64,000 bases of DNA from Acetobacter okinawensis JCM 25146 (GCF_000613865.1 NZ_BAJU01000001.1:62001-126000), one strand, 5' to 3'; shown: positions 10,564 through 21,156, counted from the first letter of the stretch. The notes: generated by a model from the sequence alone, not told the origin. Program-made: numbers and translations.

Positions 10564-13500
10564 TGCCAGACACAACGTCAGCACCACCCCGCCCGTTCTG
10601 GCGGCGCGCCCTACGTCTGGCTCTTGTGGCTGTGGGTGCACTGGTGGGGATGTGCGTGCTGGTGCTGGCCGTACTTCTGGTCGGGGCCAACACGGGTCCG
10701 GGGCGGCGTCTGCTGGTCCGGCAGACAGCACTCCAGACCGGAGGAATGGTGACACTCACCGGTCTGTCTGGCCGATTCCCTGATAACCTGCGGGTTGCAG
10801 ACCTTGCCATCCGCGACAGGCAGGGGGTCTGGCTGACACTGCATGAGGTGCGGCTGGACTGGTCCCCTTTGGCCATGCTGTGGCGTCAGGCGCGGATTTA
10901 CGCCTTTACTGCGTCGGAACTGGATATTCCGCGGCTGCCTGTGTCCGACACCACGACCAAGCCTGCGCAGCAGACTGCCTCCGCCCCCTCGGCCCTGCGG
11001 TTGGGGGTGGACCTGCGCAAGCTGGAAATCGGGCGTATTAATGTGGGCGCTCCCCTTGCCGGGCAGGCTGCCAGTTTCAGGGTCAGTGGCCACGGCAGGC
11101 TTGCCAATATTGATCCGCTGATCAACGGCCTGAGCCTGCCCCAACTCCCTTATTCGGATATCGCCCTTCAGGTCACACGGCTGGATGTTGCGGGGCAGGT
11201 CAGCCTTGCTACGGCAACGGGTGGGGGTAAGCTCTCTCTCCACCTGAGTGCGGATGAAGGGGCGGGTGGATTTGCCGCAACCCAACTGGGCATGCCGCAG
11301 TTGGCCCCTATTGCGCTCAAGTTGGATATGCAGGGACCTGTTAGCGCCTCCACTTTGGGGTTTGATGCATCAGCCGGTGTCATAAATGCGCACGCACATG
11401 GCACGCTGGACCTGCTGGGGCAGCAGATGGCTGCGCTGGAAGTCTCTGCTCAGGCGCCACAACTCAGCCTTACGCCGGATGTGGGCTGGCAGTCCGTGCA
11501 TCTTATGGCGAATCTGAATGGCAAAATGGCGGCACCCCACGGCAGTGCGCAACTGGATGTGGACCAGCTTGCAGCCTCTGGCGTGCAGGTTGGCGCTCTC
11601 AAGCTGCATTTTGCCGGAGAGGGCGGGGGGGCTGCTGCGCTAGCCGAGCAACTCCACCTGAGCCTGAGTGCTGCGGGCTTACGTCTACCGGGCAAAGCCC
11701 CCACGGTGCTGGCTGGCGCTCCACTGGAGCTGGATGCACTGGCCCGTCCCACCGAGCGTGGCCTGCCGGTAACATTTACGCTCCATCACCCGGTTCTTGC
11801 CCTTTCCGGTGCTGTGCAGGCGGCTTCTCCTCAAAAGGGAACACTTACGCTCAGTGTGCCTGATCTGTTGCCTCTGGGCGAGGCGGCAGGTGTTGCCCTG
11901 CGCGGCCATGCGGATATGAACGCTCGGTTTGAGCGCCCGCTTAACCCGTTGGATAAAACGCAGCTTTCCGCCACCGGTACGCTGGCCATTACAGGGGGGC
12001 AGGCGCAGGCTGCGGGGCTACTTGGAGCAGATGGCCATTTGGCGGTTGATGCGAGCCTGCAACCACTGCCTGCGCAGGGTGGCATGGCGGCAGGCCAGCA
12101 GCTTGACCTGTCTTCCCTGACCCTGACCGGGCAGGCGCTGGATGCCAAGGCCAGCGGCAGCCTGCAAACAGGCCGGAGTATGGATTTTAACGCCAGTATT
12201 GGTCTGCCCGCGCTGGAAAAACTTGCCCCAGCCCTGCGTGGTGATGCCAATATCGTGCTGGCTCTCAAAGGGCCGTTGCAGGATTTTGTGGCAACGCTGG
12301 CAGCCAAGACCAATCTGGGTACAGCTACAATGCCAAAGGGCGCTCTGGCGCTGGATGCATCGGTCACGCACCTACCCGCCACGCCGCAGGGCACACTGGC
12401 GCTGGAAGGCACACTGGACCGGGCACCAGCACAGCTGAATGTGGCCTTTGGTCAGGTGGCTGACGGTACGCGTCGTCTCGACCTGCAAAAACTGCTGTGG
12501 AACAGCACAAAAGGGCAGGGTGCACTGGCTCTGGCTCCCGGGGAGGTTGTCCCGCGGGGAAGCCTTGACCTGACAATTGGCAAGCTGGCTGAGTACGGCC
12601 CGCTGATCGGCCAACGTCTGAGCGGCGCGCTGGCCGCATCGGTCAAGACCAGTACGGTGGCGGACAAGCCTGTTGTTGCACTTGAGCTTAAAGGCAATGT
12701 GGCAACACCGCAGCTCCGGGTCGGGACCATTGCGCTGGCGGGCTCAATTACCGATCCTGCGGCCCACCCCACGCCGGACCTGAGCCTGCGCCTTGGTGGT
12801 CTTTCGGTCGCCGGGATTGGCGGGCAGGCGCTCCTGAGTGCCAAAGGGCCGGATACAGCTATGGTGCTGAACGCGCAGGTGGGGCCTGCAAGCTGGTCGG
12901 GCAGCCCCCTGCTGCTGAATACGCAGGCTGTCCTGAACCTGCCGGACAAACAGCTCAGACTCCAGAAGTTAACAGCCACAGCAAAGCAGGAAACACTGCG
13001 CTTGCAGGCACCTGTGCTATTTTCGTTCGGGGATACGCTGGGTATGGACCGGTTGCGCGCGGTGCTGAGCACACCGGGTAGTCAGCCTGCCACACTGGAC
13101 GTGGCAGGGCGGTTGAAGCCGAGCCTGTCGGTTACGGCTGATATTCGCAATGTGACCCCGGCACTGGCGCATCCGTTTATGCCGGACCTGCACGCCACGG
13201 GGGTGGTGTCGCTTGCTGCCAAACTCTCTGGCACGCTGGATAACCCTGAAGGCCGTGTGCAGATCAATGGTAACAACCTGCGTATGGCCGACAGTTCCGC
13301 TGTGGCGTCTGTTCCGCCATTGCAGGTGGCGGCCACAGCCAATCTGGCCCATACCCGCGCACAGCTACAGGTGGATGCTACGGCAGGGGAAAGGCTGGGG
13401 CTACAACTGCGCGGCAGTGCTCCCCTGTCCCGGACCGGAGCGCTGGACCTGCGCAGCAATGGCCACCTTGACCTGAGCATTGCCAATGGTGTGCTTGGCG

Positions 13501-14774
13501 CGCAGGCGCGGCAGGCACAGGGGCAGGTGCGGATGCTCGTGCAGGTCAAAGGTACGCCTGCGGCCCCAGCCGTTACCGGCGGAATAGATCTGATCAATGC
13601 TGATTTTCAGGACTTTGCTCAGGGTTTGCACATCAGCGCGATCAACGGCCGTGTGGTGGGCGCGCAGGACCGGATTGTTATCCAGAACCTGAGTGCCAAG
13701 GCCGGGGCGGGTACACTCGGTGTTACCGGGTTTGTGGGGGTGGCCATGCCGGGTATGCCCATTGACCTGCACGTGGTGGCCAAGGATGCACGCCCCGTGA
13801 CCAGCGACCTGCTGACCGCCGTGCTCAATGCCGACATTGCCGTGCGCGGGCAGGTGCAGACCCGTATGGACGTAACCGGTGGCATTGACTTGCGGCGGGT
13901 AGAAATCAACATCCCCAATTCGCTCCCGGCCTCTGTTGCGCGGCTCGATGTTATTCGACCGGGGGAGGAAAAACAGCGCGCGGAGGAGGCAAAGGCTGCC
14001 AGTGCGCATCAGTCTGTGATCGGGCTGGACCTCCGGCTGGTCTCCCCCGGCAAATTTTTTGTGCGTGGGCACGGGCTGGATGCGGAAATGGCAGGCCGCC
14101 TGAATGTCACAGGGACTACGCAGGCCCCTGTGATTACGGGAGGGTTTGACCTTAAGCGCGGGAACTTTGATCTGGCGGGCATCTCGCTCAACTTCACCAA
14201 GGGGCGGGTGGCCTTTAATGGCTCGGGCGTTGGGCACAAGCTTGATCCAACACTGGATTTTGAGGCCGACCGTGCGGTTGACGGGCAGACGGCCATGCTC
14301 AAGGTCGGGGGGTATGCCAGTGCCCCCAAGATCAGTTTTGATTCCATTCCCGCGCTGCCGCAGGATCAGGTTCTAGCCATGCTGCTGTTTGGTACCGATG
14401 CGCGCTCCCTGTCCTCCACCCAGATGGTGGAGGTTGGTGCGGCTCTGGCGACCCTGACCGGACTGACCTCCTTTGACCCAATGGGCACCTTACGCAAAAC
14501 CCTGCATCTGGACAGGCTGGCCGTAGGGGGCGGCTCGGGGGTCGGCAATGGGGGCACCAGTGTGGAAGCGGGCAAATATGTCATGAAAGGGGTTTATGTG
14601 GGGGCCAAGCAGGCCACCTCCGGCTCTGGCACGCAAGCACAGGTTCAGGTTGACCTGACCAGCCACCTCAAACTCAACACAACCGTGGGTACGGGTGGCT
14701 CTGTGACCGGCTTTACCACGCCGGAAAATGATCCGGGGAGCAGTGTCGGGCTTGTCTGGCAGTATCGCTACTAG
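10563..14774 (+). CDS. tamB: Translocation and assembly module protein TamB
   Basis: Very large inner-membrane-anchored periplasmic protein of 1403 residues. TamB proteins bridge the inner and outer membranes with a hydrophobic beta-taco groove and work with TamA. One N-terminal membrane helix (residues about 15-40, LALVAVGALVGMCVLVLAV) is followed by a long beta-rich, Gly/Leu-rich body. The conserved TamB (DUF490) C-terminal domain covers the last 350 residues or so and ends with Tyr after an aromatic motif (VWQYRY). The start ATG at 10563 shares a base with the tamA stop, so the pair is coupled; an in-frame start upstream is rejected for that reason. Confidence 0.94.
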   Translation: MPDTTSAPPRPFWRRALRLALVAVGALVGMCVLVLAVLLVGANTGPGRRLLVRQTALQTGGMVTLTGLSGRFPDNLRVADLAIRDRQGVWLTLHEVRLDWSPLAMLWRQARIYAFTASELDIPRLPVSDTTTKPAQQTASAPSALRLGVDLRKLEIGRINVGAPLAGQAASFRVSGHGRLANIDPLINGLSLPQLPYSDIALQVTRLDVAGQVSLATATGGGKLSLHLSADEGAGGFAATQLGMPQLAPIALKLDMQGPVSASTLGFDASAGVINAHAHGTLDLLGQQMAALEVSAQAPQLSLTPDVGWQSVHLMANLNGKMAAPHGSAQLDVDQLAASGVQVGALKLHFAGEGGGAAALAEQLHLSLSAAGLRLPGKAPTVLAGAPLELDALARPTERGLPVTFTLHHPVLALSGAVQAASPQKGTLTLSVPDLLPLGEAAGVALRGHADMNARFERPLNPLDKTQLSATGTLAITGGQAQAAGLLGADGHLAVDASLQPLPAQGGMAAGQQLDLSSLTLTGQALDAKASGSLQTGRSMDFNASIGLPALEKLAPALRGDANIVLALKGPLQDFVATLAAKTNLGTATMPKGALALDASVTHLPATPQGTLALEGTLDRAPAQLNVAFGQVADGTRRLDLQKLLWNSTKGQGALALAPGEVVPRGSLDLTIGKLAEYGPLIGQRLSGALAASVKTSTVADKPVVALELKGNVATPQLRVGTIALAGSITDPAAHPTPDLSLRLGGLSVAGIGGQALLSAKGPDTAMVLNAQVGPASWSGSPLLLNTQAVLNLPDKQLRLQKLTATAKQETLRLQAPVLFSFGDTLGMDRLRAVLSTPGSQPATLDVAGRLKPSLSVTADIRNVTPALAHPFMPDLHATGVVSLAAKLSGTLDNPEGRVQINGNNLRMADSSAVASVPPLQVAATANLAHTRAQLQVDATAGERLGLQLRGSAPLSRTGALDLRSNGHLDLSIANGVLGAQARQAQGQVRMLVQVKGTPAAPAVTGGIDLINADFQDFAQGLHISAINGRVVGAQDRIVIQNLSAKAGAGTLGVTGFVGVAMPGMPIDLHVVAKDARPVTSDLLTAVLNADIAVRGQVQTRMDVTGGIDLRRVEINIPNSLPASVARLDVIRPGEEKQRAEEAKAASAHQSVIGLDLRLVSPGKFFVRGHGLDAEMAGRLNVTGTTQAPVITGGFDLKRGNFDLAGISLNFTKGRVAFNGSGVGHKLDPTLDFEADRAVDGQTAMLKVGGYASAPKISFDSIPALPQDQVLAMLLFGTDARSLSSTQMVEVGAALATLTGLTSFDPMGTLRKTLHLDRLAVGGGSGVGNGGTSVEAGKYVMKGVYVGAKQATSGSGTQAQVQVDLTSHLKLNTTVGTGGSVTGFTTPENDPGSSVGLVWQYRY

Positions 14775-14795
14775 CTCTTTGCTGCCAGAGCGTGC

Positions 14796-15596
14796 TCAAC
14801 CCTGCGGGCCTATGTCCATGACCACAGGCACATGGTCGGAGGGGGAGGGCCAGTCCCGCACATCTTCCAGCACGGACATGTTGGCAAGGTCAGGTACCAG
14901 GTCGGGGGTGACCCATATATGGTCCAGCCTGCGGCCCCGGTTGGACTTGCGCCAGTCCCGGTTACGGTAAGACCACCACGTATAAAGCTTGTCCGCAGGC
15001 GGCACAAAATGGCGCATGGCGTCCACAAAGCCGGTCTGCTGCCAGCGGTTCAGGCGCTCGGTTTCTGGTGGTGTGTGGCTGACAATCTTGAGCAGTTGTT
15101 TGTGGTTCCACACATCATGCTCAAGAGGTGCGATGTTAAAGTCCCCGACCAGCACCGTTCGCGCGGGTTTCTGCCCGGCAAACCACGTGGTCACTTCTTC
15201 CACAAAGGCAAGTTTGTGGGCAAATTTGGGGTTGATTGCAGGGTCTGGCTCGTCCCCCCCGGCGGGGACGTAAAAATCATGCACGGCTATGTCACCCCCC
15301 GGAGCATGAATGGTGGCGGCCACATGGCGGCAATCTTCCTGACCATACCAGACTGGAGTATCTGCGGCGGGTGTAAGCGGCAGGCGGGATAGAATGGCCA
15401 CGCCGTTATAGCCCTTCATCCCCTTGTAGTGCAGGTGCTCAAAACCGAGCGCGCGCACGCCGTCTTGCGGAAAAAGTGCATCAGGCACCTTTGTTTCCTG
15501 CAGGCAGACAACGTCTGGCTGCACGGTGGCACACAGCTTTTCCAGCAGTGGCAGACGCAGGCGGAGGGAATTGATGTTCCATGTCACAAGTCGCAT
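14796..15596 (-). CDS. xthA: Exodeoxyribonuclease III
   Basis: Apurinic/apyrimidinic endonuclease and 3'-5' exonuclease of base-excision repair, 266 residues. It opens with the family signature MRLVTWNINSLR and contains CLQETKVPD (catalytic Glu), HDFYVPAGG, VGDFNIAP and the C-terminal SDHVPVV (catalytic Asp-His). The long open frame upstream is not part of it: the ATG at 15596 begins exactly at the conserved N-terminus. It is convergent with tamB and divergent from the dipeptidase gene. Confidence 0.95.
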   Translation of the reverse strand: MRLVTWNINSLRLRLPLLEKLCATVQPDVVCLQETKVPDALFPQDGVRALGFEHLHYKGMKGYNGVAILSRLPLTPAADTPVWYGQEDCRHVAATIHAPGGDIAVHDFYVPAGGDEPDPAINPKFAHKLAFVEEVTTWFAGQKPARTVLVGDFNIAPLEHDVWNHKQLLKIVSHTPPETERLNRWQQTGFVDAMRHFVPPADKLYTWWSYRNRDWRKSNRGRRLDHIWVTPDLVPDLANMSVLEDVRDWPSPSDHVPVVMDIGPQG

Positions 15597-15711
15597 GCGC
15601 AGGGCATGGCGTATTGCACCGGGCAGAGCAAGTAAAAAGAGGGCCCACTTCCCTGATGGAAACGGGGGAGGAGTCTTGCAATTTTCTGTGCCGCCCCATG
15701 ATATTAAAAGA

Positions 15712-16791
15712 ATGGATACCCAACGCACCCCGCCCGTCCCACCGCAGGCTGCCATAGACCTGCATCGTGCTCTCCTGACGCTGGATAGCCATATTGATAT
15801 TCCATGGCCCGACAGCCGATGCGTTTGAAGATACGCCCCTGCGCAAGGTGGATTTACCCAAAATGCAGCGCGGTGGCATGTCTGCTGGCTGCTTTGTGGC
15901 TTATACCGCACAGGGGGCGGTTACGGCGCAGGCGCATGCACAGGTCCAGCAGGAGTGTCTGGCCATGCTGGATGCCATTAACACCATGCAGGGGACGCAT
16001 AACGGGGTAACAGCGGTCGTGTGTTCGCGCGTTGCCGATATCCGTGCAGCCCATGCAAAGGGTGTGATTGCAGTTATTCCCGCAGTGAAAATGGCTATGG
16101 TATGGGGGATGACCCGGCCATGCTGGACGCGTTTGCACAACGCGGGGCGCGGTATGTCACACTGACGCATAACGGCCATAATGCGCTGGCCGATGCGGCC
16201 ATCCATCGCCCCAGTCTTGGGGATACGCCACAAAAGCACGGTGGTCTTTCCGCCCTTGGGCGGGAAGCGGTGCAAAGGATGAACCGGCTGGGCCTGCTGG
16301 TGGATGTGTCCCACGCATCCAAACAGACCATGTTGCAGGCGGTTGCAGCATCCGCCACGCCAATTGTCGCCAGCCATTCCTGCGTGCGCACATTGTGCGA
16401 CCATCCGCGTAATCTGGATGATGAGCAACTGGACGCGTTGGGGGCCAGCGGTGGGCTGATCCAGATTACCGCCATGCCCGCATTTCTCAAGCCAAAACCC
16501 GAGGAGGGCAGGCGTTCAGCCGGAGTGGCCGACCTTGTGGACCATATAGACTACGTTGTGCGCAGGCTGGGGCCTGCTTACGTGGGCATATCCTCTGACT
16601 TTGATGGTGGTGGCGCTCTGGAGGACTGGCAGGATGCCACGCAGGGGGCGAACATTACGGCCGAGCTGCTCCGACGGGGATATGACAGAAGCGAGATTGC
16701 GGCCTTCTGGGGAGAAAATTTTTTGCGGCTTCTGCAAAAGGCGGAGCAGGTTGCAGAACAAAGCGAGATTGCAGCCCATGCCGCGGACTGA
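15712..16791 (+). CDS. Membrane dipeptidase-like metallopeptidase (M19), two frame breaks
   Basis: Peptidase family M19 (renal-dipeptidase type) enzyme that hydrolyses dipeptides using a zinc pair. The metal motif is DSHID near residue 27, with THNGHNA, DVSHASK and IVASHS further on and GISSDFDGGG near the C-terminus. The frame is broken twice. Near 15808 one base is gained (for example CCC for CC), so DIPWP continues into TADAFEDTPL. Near 16088 one base is lost (GTGAAAA for GTGGAAAA), which restores the conserved VENGYGMGDD. The two changes cancel, giving 359 residues. Physiological substrate unknown. Confidence 0.85.
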
Positions 16792-17038
16792 AAATTTTGT
16801 CCACTATTCCTCTTGACACGCCCTATTTTCAACAAAGAGTTCGAAAAAGCAAAGATGGGTTAAGAGTGCTAAAGAGTAAAACCCTTTTAAATCAAGGGTC
16901 TGGATTGTTTGATTAAAAACTATGCAATCCGTTGGAAGGGCTGAAAATCTGCGGTTTGCACCCTTTCGGCCCCCCATCGTCCACAGAGTTATCCACAAAA
17001 ACGGTGGATGAAATTGATCGCCCCCCACAGAGCGCCAG
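16792..17038. other. AT-rich intergenic region before uvrC
   Basis: This 247-base gap is visibly richer in A+T than its surroundings between about 16800 and 16930. It holds a TTGACA hexamer near 16813 and a consensus DnaA box with a second near-match just before it. It probably carries the uvrC promoter. No small gene or RNA was recognised. Confidence 0.4.
16989..16997 (+). promoter_or_regulatory. Consensus DnaA box (TTATCCACA)
   Basis: Exact match to the bacterial DnaA-box consensus TTATCCACA. A related 7/9 match, TCGTCCACA, ends 4 bases before it. Together with the AT-rich stretch upstream this could be a DnaA-responsive promoter or an origin-like element. A single perfect 9-mer is not enough to call an origin. 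Confidence 0.35.
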
Positions 17039-18952
17039 ATGACTGCACAAAATTCGACACAGGATAACACGCCCGCACAGCCCGGCATGCCCTTGGATGC
17101 GCCGCTCAAGGGGGTGGAGGTCATACGCCTTGCCCTGCGCACAATGCCTTTTGCCCCCGGTGTTTACCGTATGCTCGGTAGTAAGGGGGAGGTGCTCTAC
17201 GTAGGCAAGGCGCTCTCGCTCAAAAAGCGGGTGACATCCTACACGCAGGTCGCCCGCCTGCCCGAGCGCTTGCGCCGCATGGTGTCGGAAACGGCTTCCA
17301 TGGAAATCGTGACCACCCACACAGAGGCCGAGGCCCTGCTGCTGGAGGCCAACTACATCAAGCGGATGAAGCCCCGCTTCAATATTCTACTGCGTGATGA
17401 CAAGAGCTACCCGTGGCTGATGCTGACCGATGGGCAGGCCTTCCCCCAGATTGCCAAGCATCGGGGCAAAGCAATCAAGGGGGCCAGCCTGTGGGGGCCT
17501 TTTGCCTCCGCATGGGCGGTTAACCAGACGCTTAACCTGATCCAGCGCGTGTTTTTGCTCCGCTCGTGCGCGGACTCCGTTTTTAACAGCCGTACGCGCC
17601 CGTGCCTTCTGTTCCAGATCAAACGCTGCTCCGCCCCCTGTGTGGAGCGCATAAGCCAGCAGGATTACGGGCAACTGGTTGAACAGGCGCGGGATTTTCT
17701 CTCAGGCAAGGATTCGGCCCTGCGGGAGACATTGGGGGCCGATATGAACCGGGCGTCTGAGGCGCTGGATTTTGAGCGCGCGGCTGTCCTGCGTGACCGT
17801 ATTCGCGCACTGGCGCAAATGCAGGAGTCCAGCGTGATCAACCCGGCCTCTTTGCCCGAGGCAGACGTGTTTGGCCTGTGGCAGGAGGCGGGGCAGACCT
17901 GCATTCAGGTCTTTTTTGTGCGTGGCGGGCGTAACAATGGCAGCCGTTCGTTCTTCCCCGCTCATGCGCAGGATGAAACGCCGGAGGATATTCTGGGTGC
18001 ATTTATTGCCCAGTTCTATGACGATAAACCCTGTCCTGCCCAGATTCTGGTGAACCACGCCCTGACCGAAAGCCCGTTGATGGCCGAAGCACTTACGCTC
18101 AGGCGGGGCAGAAAGGTGGAAATTCTCAACCCTCAGCGGGGGGAGAAAAAGCAGGTAGTGGACCACGCCGTAAGTAATGCGCGCGATGCGCTCAACCGCA
18201 GGCTGGCCGAAACGGCAGGGCAGGCCAAACTGCTCCAGGGTGTTGCAGATGTGTTGGGTCTGGACCTCCCACCCGAGCGGATAGAAGTTTACGATAACAG
18301 CCACATTCAGGGTGCTCACGCCTACGGGGTTATGATTGTGGGTGGGCCAGAGGGCTTTAACCGCAAGGCATACCGTAAATTCCGCATTAAAGGCCCCATT
18401 ACGCCGGGGGATGACTTTGCCATGATGCGTGAGGTGCTGGAGCGTCGCTTTGGCCGCGCCCTGCGCGAGGCAGAGGAGGGGGATACCTCCAACTGGCCTG
18501 ATGTGCTGCTTATTGATGGTGGGGCAGGCCAGTACTCCGCTGTGCGGGCGGTTCTGGATGATCTGGGTGTCACCGGCGTCAAGCTTGTGGGGATTGCCAA
18601 AGGGCCGGACCGGGACGCAGGGCGGGAATGGTTCCATACTGATCACAGGGAGCCTTTTCAGCTCGAACCGCGCGACCCGGTTCTGTATTACCTGCAAAGA
18701 CTGCGTGATGAGGCACACCGTTTTGCCATTACCACCCACCGTTCAGGCCGCTCCAAGGCACTGGTTACGTCTGAGCTGGATGATATTCCCGGTATTGGAC
18801 CAGCACGCAAAAAAATGCTGCTCAATACGTTTGGTTCAGCCCGTGCGGTCAAGCAGGCCGGGCTGGAGGCGCTGGAGGCTGCACCGGGCGTAAGCCGCGA
18901 GATTGCACGGGCGGTTTATGGGCATTTTCATCCCGGCTGGACGGCGGACTGA
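17039..18952 (+). CDS. uvrC: Excinuclease ABC subunit C
   Basis: Dual-incision nuclease of nucleotide-excision repair, 637 residues. The GIY-YIG nuclease domain lies at about 38-115 ([19 protein letters not shown]). A UVR motif is near 210-245. The RNase H-like C-nuclease domain contains [10 protein letters not shown] and [12 protein letters not shown]-terminal helix-hairpin-helix pair includes [13 protein letters not shown]. The frame is intact. The start ATG at 17039 follows the AT-rich gap with the DnaA box. Its partner repair genes mfd and lexA are also in this window. Confidence 0.97.
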   Translation: MTAQNSTQDNTPAQPGMPLDAPLKGVEVIRLALRTMPFAPGVYRMLGSKGEVLYVGKALSLKKRVTSYTQVARLPERLRRMVSETASMEIVTTHTEAEALLLEANYIKRMKPRFNILLRDDKSYPWLMLTDGQAFPQIAKHRGKAIKGASLWGPFASAWAVNQTLNLIQRVFLLRSCADSVFNSRTRPCLLFQIKRCSAPCVERISQQDYGQLVEQARDFLSGKDSALRETLGADMNRASEALDFERAAVLRDRIRALAQMQESSVINPASLPEADVFGLWQEAGQTCIQVFFVRGGRNNGSRSFFPAHAQDETPEDILGAFIAQFYDDKPCPAQILVNHALTESPLMAEALTLRRGRKVEILNPQRGEKKQVVDHAVSNARDALNRRLAETAGQAKLLQGVADVLGLDLPPERIEVYDNSHIQGAHAYGVMIVGGPEGFNRKAYRKFRIKGPITPGDDFAMMREVLERRFGRALREAEEGDTSNWPDVLLIDGGAGQYSAVRAVLDDLGVTGVKLVGIAKGPDRDAGREWFHTDHREPFQLEPRDPVLYYLQRLRDEAHRFAITTHRSGRSKALVTSELDDIPGIGPARKKMLLNTFGSARAVKQAGLEALEAAPGVSREIARAVYGHFHPGWTAD

Positions 18953-19076
18953 GTGCCGCCATTTTTTGTGTGTTGCAGATGGATGGCAGCCCTGCAGCGG
19001 AATTGTGCGCCAGTGACGACTTTGCGATAGGTCAAACCATTTCAGTCTGGCGGGAAATGCGCTAGAATGCGTGGCA

Positions 19077-19645
19077 ATGTTGACAGACCTGCCCAACGTC
19101 CTGACCCTTTCGCGTATTGTGGCTATTCCCATTGTGGTTGGATTTGCCGCATGGGGAACGCCGCAAACAGACGCGCTTGCGTGCTTGTTGTTCATACTGG
19201 CAGGTATTACCGATTATTTTGATGGCAAGCTGGCCCGCTCACGCCATCAGTTATCCGACTTCGGGCGTATGTTTGACTCCATAGCCGACAAGCTTCTGGT
19301 CGGGGCCTGCCTTATGGTGCTGGCGGGCTTTTTACGCCTACCTTATCAGAGTCTGTGGCCCGCCATTATCATCCTGTGCCGGGAAATTCTGGTGTCGGGC
19401 ATGCGTGAGTATCTGGCCGAGCGGCGTGCAAGCCTGCCCGTAACCCGACTGGCAAAGTGGAAAACCGGGTTCCAGATGACCGCCATCGGCTTTTTGCTGG
19501 CAGGGGATGGTACAAGTGCTCTGCTGGGTATTGGCTGGTTGCCCGTTGCCTGATCGGGGCTGTGCTGCTCTGGATTGCGGGTGTGCTGACAATCATTACC
19601 GGGTGGGACTACCTGAGCAAGGGTTTGCAGCACGTCGATCTTTAG
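19077..19645 (+). CDS. pgsA: CDP-diacylglycerol--glycerol-3-phosphate 3-phosphatidyltransferase, one frame break
   Basis: Integral-membrane enzyme making phosphatidylglycerol phosphate, the first committed step to phosphatidylglycerol and cardiolipin. It opens with LPNVLTLSRI and carries the CDP-alcohol phosphotransferase signature DYFDGKLARSRHQLSDFGRM..D (D-G-x2-A-R-x8-G-x3-D). Four to five membrane helices are expected. As written it stops at 19553. One missing C near 19550 (GCC for GCCC) continues it as VALIGAVLLW to a stop at 19645, with the usual last membrane helix, about 189 residues. The ATG at 19077 was chosen over a GTG two codons earlier. Confidence 0.9.
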
Positions 19646-19784
19646 CCACACCAGCCTTGAGCCGCCCACCCTGCGCGACTGACCGGTTCCGCCGTGCTAT
19701 GGGCGTACCCATACTGGTGGTGGGGCATGGGGCCAGCGTCATGGCTAGGCTTGCAGCACCTGTGGCGTAATGCGGAGTCTGGGT

Positions 19785-20318
19785 ATGAGAAAAGCCGCTC
19801 TTCTTGGAGTGTGCGTGCTGATGAGCGGATGCGCGGGCTTTGAGAAAGTCCTGTCCGATACACACGCCTTCCCCGGAGAAAACCCCAACGCTCCAACTGG
19901 TGCGGACCTGAACATGCGGCGCGTACAGGGGCAAGCTGTCAGGGAGGTGCCCATATTGCCCCAAGGTGGCAACATATGGCCCGGCCCGCCCGACCCGCTG
20001 CCAACGCTGGAAGATGTGGCCAGAGGCCGCGCTGGCAAACCAGCAGATGCGCAACTCCCCGCCACAGGGCCGCAACTCCCCGATGGGCAGGAAATGAGTA
20101 TTGGCGAGCGTGCTAACATCCACAAAGGCGTTGTGGGCAACGGCCTGTATGGTGCGCCAGAACCGGGGCACACCAGTACCCTGCCCACAGGGGGAGGCAA
20201 GCTTGCTGCCGCACCCATTGAAATTCCCAATGGTGATGGCACCACAACGCTGGTCAATGCGGATGGTTCGCTCAGCACCATAGGCACCCCCAACCGTCGG
20301 CCTTTGCCATCGCATTAA
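19785..20318 (+). CDS. Small lipoprotein of unknown function
   Basis: I do not recognise the family. The 177-residue product starts with a classic lipoprotein signal (MRKAALLGVCVLMSGCAG): a charged N-terminus, a hydrophobic core and the lipobox MSGC, with lipidated Cys near residue 15. The mature part is Pro/Gly-rich with no predicted membrane helix and ends in a run of polar residues. It lies between pgsA and moaD on the same strand. The start is the ATG at 19785; an in-frame start five codons upstream would only lengthen the n-region. Confidence 0.75.
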   Translation: MRKAALLGVCVLMSGCAGFEKVLSDTHAFPGENPNAPTGADLNMRRVQGQAVREVPILPQGGNIWPGPPDPLPTLEDVARGRAGKPADAQLPATGPQLPDGQEMSIGERANIHKGVVGNGLYGAPEPGHTSTLPTGGGKLAAAPIEIPNGDGTTTLVNADGSLSTIGTPNRRPLPSH

Positions 20319-20397
20319 CATGCGACAGAACCATAAGGCGTATTCTATAAGGCAGGCTCCATAAGGGGCGCGTTAAGTCGGGGGTGATGGGGCGATT

Positions 20398-20661
20398 ATG
20401 GCAGAGCAGGTCACAGTCTTGTTTTTTGCAGCATTGCGCGAGCAGATCGGTCAGGAGAGCCTGAGCGTGAGCATTGCTCCGGGCGGTTTGTCCGTTAGGG
20501 CTCTGCGCGCGCAGATTGAAGGGGCAAACCCCGCCATAGCGCAGGCGCTGGCTGAACAGCCCCGGTTGCGTGTTGCGGTCAACCAGACGCTCAGCACCTT
20601 TGAACATATGCTCAAACCGGGGGACGAAGTGGCTTTTTTCCCTCCCATGACGGGGGGGTGA
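20398..20661 (+). CDS. moaD: Molybdopterin synthase small subunit MoaD
   Basis: Ubiquitin-like sulfur carrier of 87 residues that donates sulfur from its C-terminal thiocarboxylate to make the molybdopterin dithiolene. It has the beta-grasp pattern with VNQTLS and EVAFFPPMTGG at the end; the terminal Gly-Gly is intact. It lies 7 bases before moaE, its enzyme partner. The other molybdenum-cofactor genes moeA and moaA are elsewhere in the window. Confidence 0.95.
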   Translation: MAEQVTVLFFAALREQIGQESLSVSIAPGGLSVRALRAQIEGANPAIAQALAEQPRLRVAVNQTLSTFEHMLKPGDEVAFFPPMTGG

Positions 20662-20668
20662 GCGGGTT

Positions 20669-21130
20669 ATGCCAGTCCATGTCCGTGTACAGGCCGCCCC
20701 TTTTGACGTGGGGCAGCAGACTGAACGCCTGAGTGCCCTGTCTCCCCATACCGGCGGGGTGGGGGTGTTTGTGGGGCAGGTCCGTGGCGGGCAGGGGCTC
20801 CGGGCCATGACTTTGGAGCACTACCCGGGCATGACCGAGGCCAGCTTGCAGGCTCTGGCGCAGGAGGCCCTTGTTCGTTTTGAACTGACTGGCTGCACCG
20901 TTATTCACCGTATCGGGCGGCTGGAGATTGGTGCAGGCATTGTATTTGTCGGGGCTGCGGCAGCACATAGGGGGGCGGCCCTGACAGCAACCACCTTCCT
21001 TATCGACAGGCTTAAAACTGGCGCACCGTTCTGGAAGCGTGAGGAGTATGAAGATGGCCGCGCCATCTGGGTTGATGCGCGTGAAACGGACGAGGAAGCA
21101 GCACGTGCGTGGTTGACCCGTACCCCATAG
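20669..21130 (+). CDS. moaE: Molybdopterin synthase large subunit MoaE
   Basis: Catalytic subunit of molybdopterin synthase, which turns cyclic pyranopterin monophosphate into molybdopterin with MoaD. The product is 153 residues. Family landmarks are GVGVFVGQVR, LEHYPGM, HRIGRLEIG and the catalytic KTGAPFWKRE (Lys residues near 117 and 124). It follows moaD with a 7-base gap. Confidence 0.95.
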   Translation: MPVHVRVQAAPFDVGQQTERLSALSPHTGGVGVFVGQVRGGQGLRAMTLEHYPGMTEASLQALAQEALVRFELTGCTVIHRIGRLEIGAGIVFVGAAAAHRGAALTATTFLIDRLKTGAPFWKREEYEDGRAIWVDARETDEEAARAWLTRTP

Positions 21131-21156
21131 GTCTATTGCCCACACACGCGCCATAA

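Noticed and set aside
16792-17038. Chromosomal origin of replication
   Set aside because: Only one perfect DnaA box and no dnaA, parAB or hemE-type neighbours; reported only as a candidate regulatory site.
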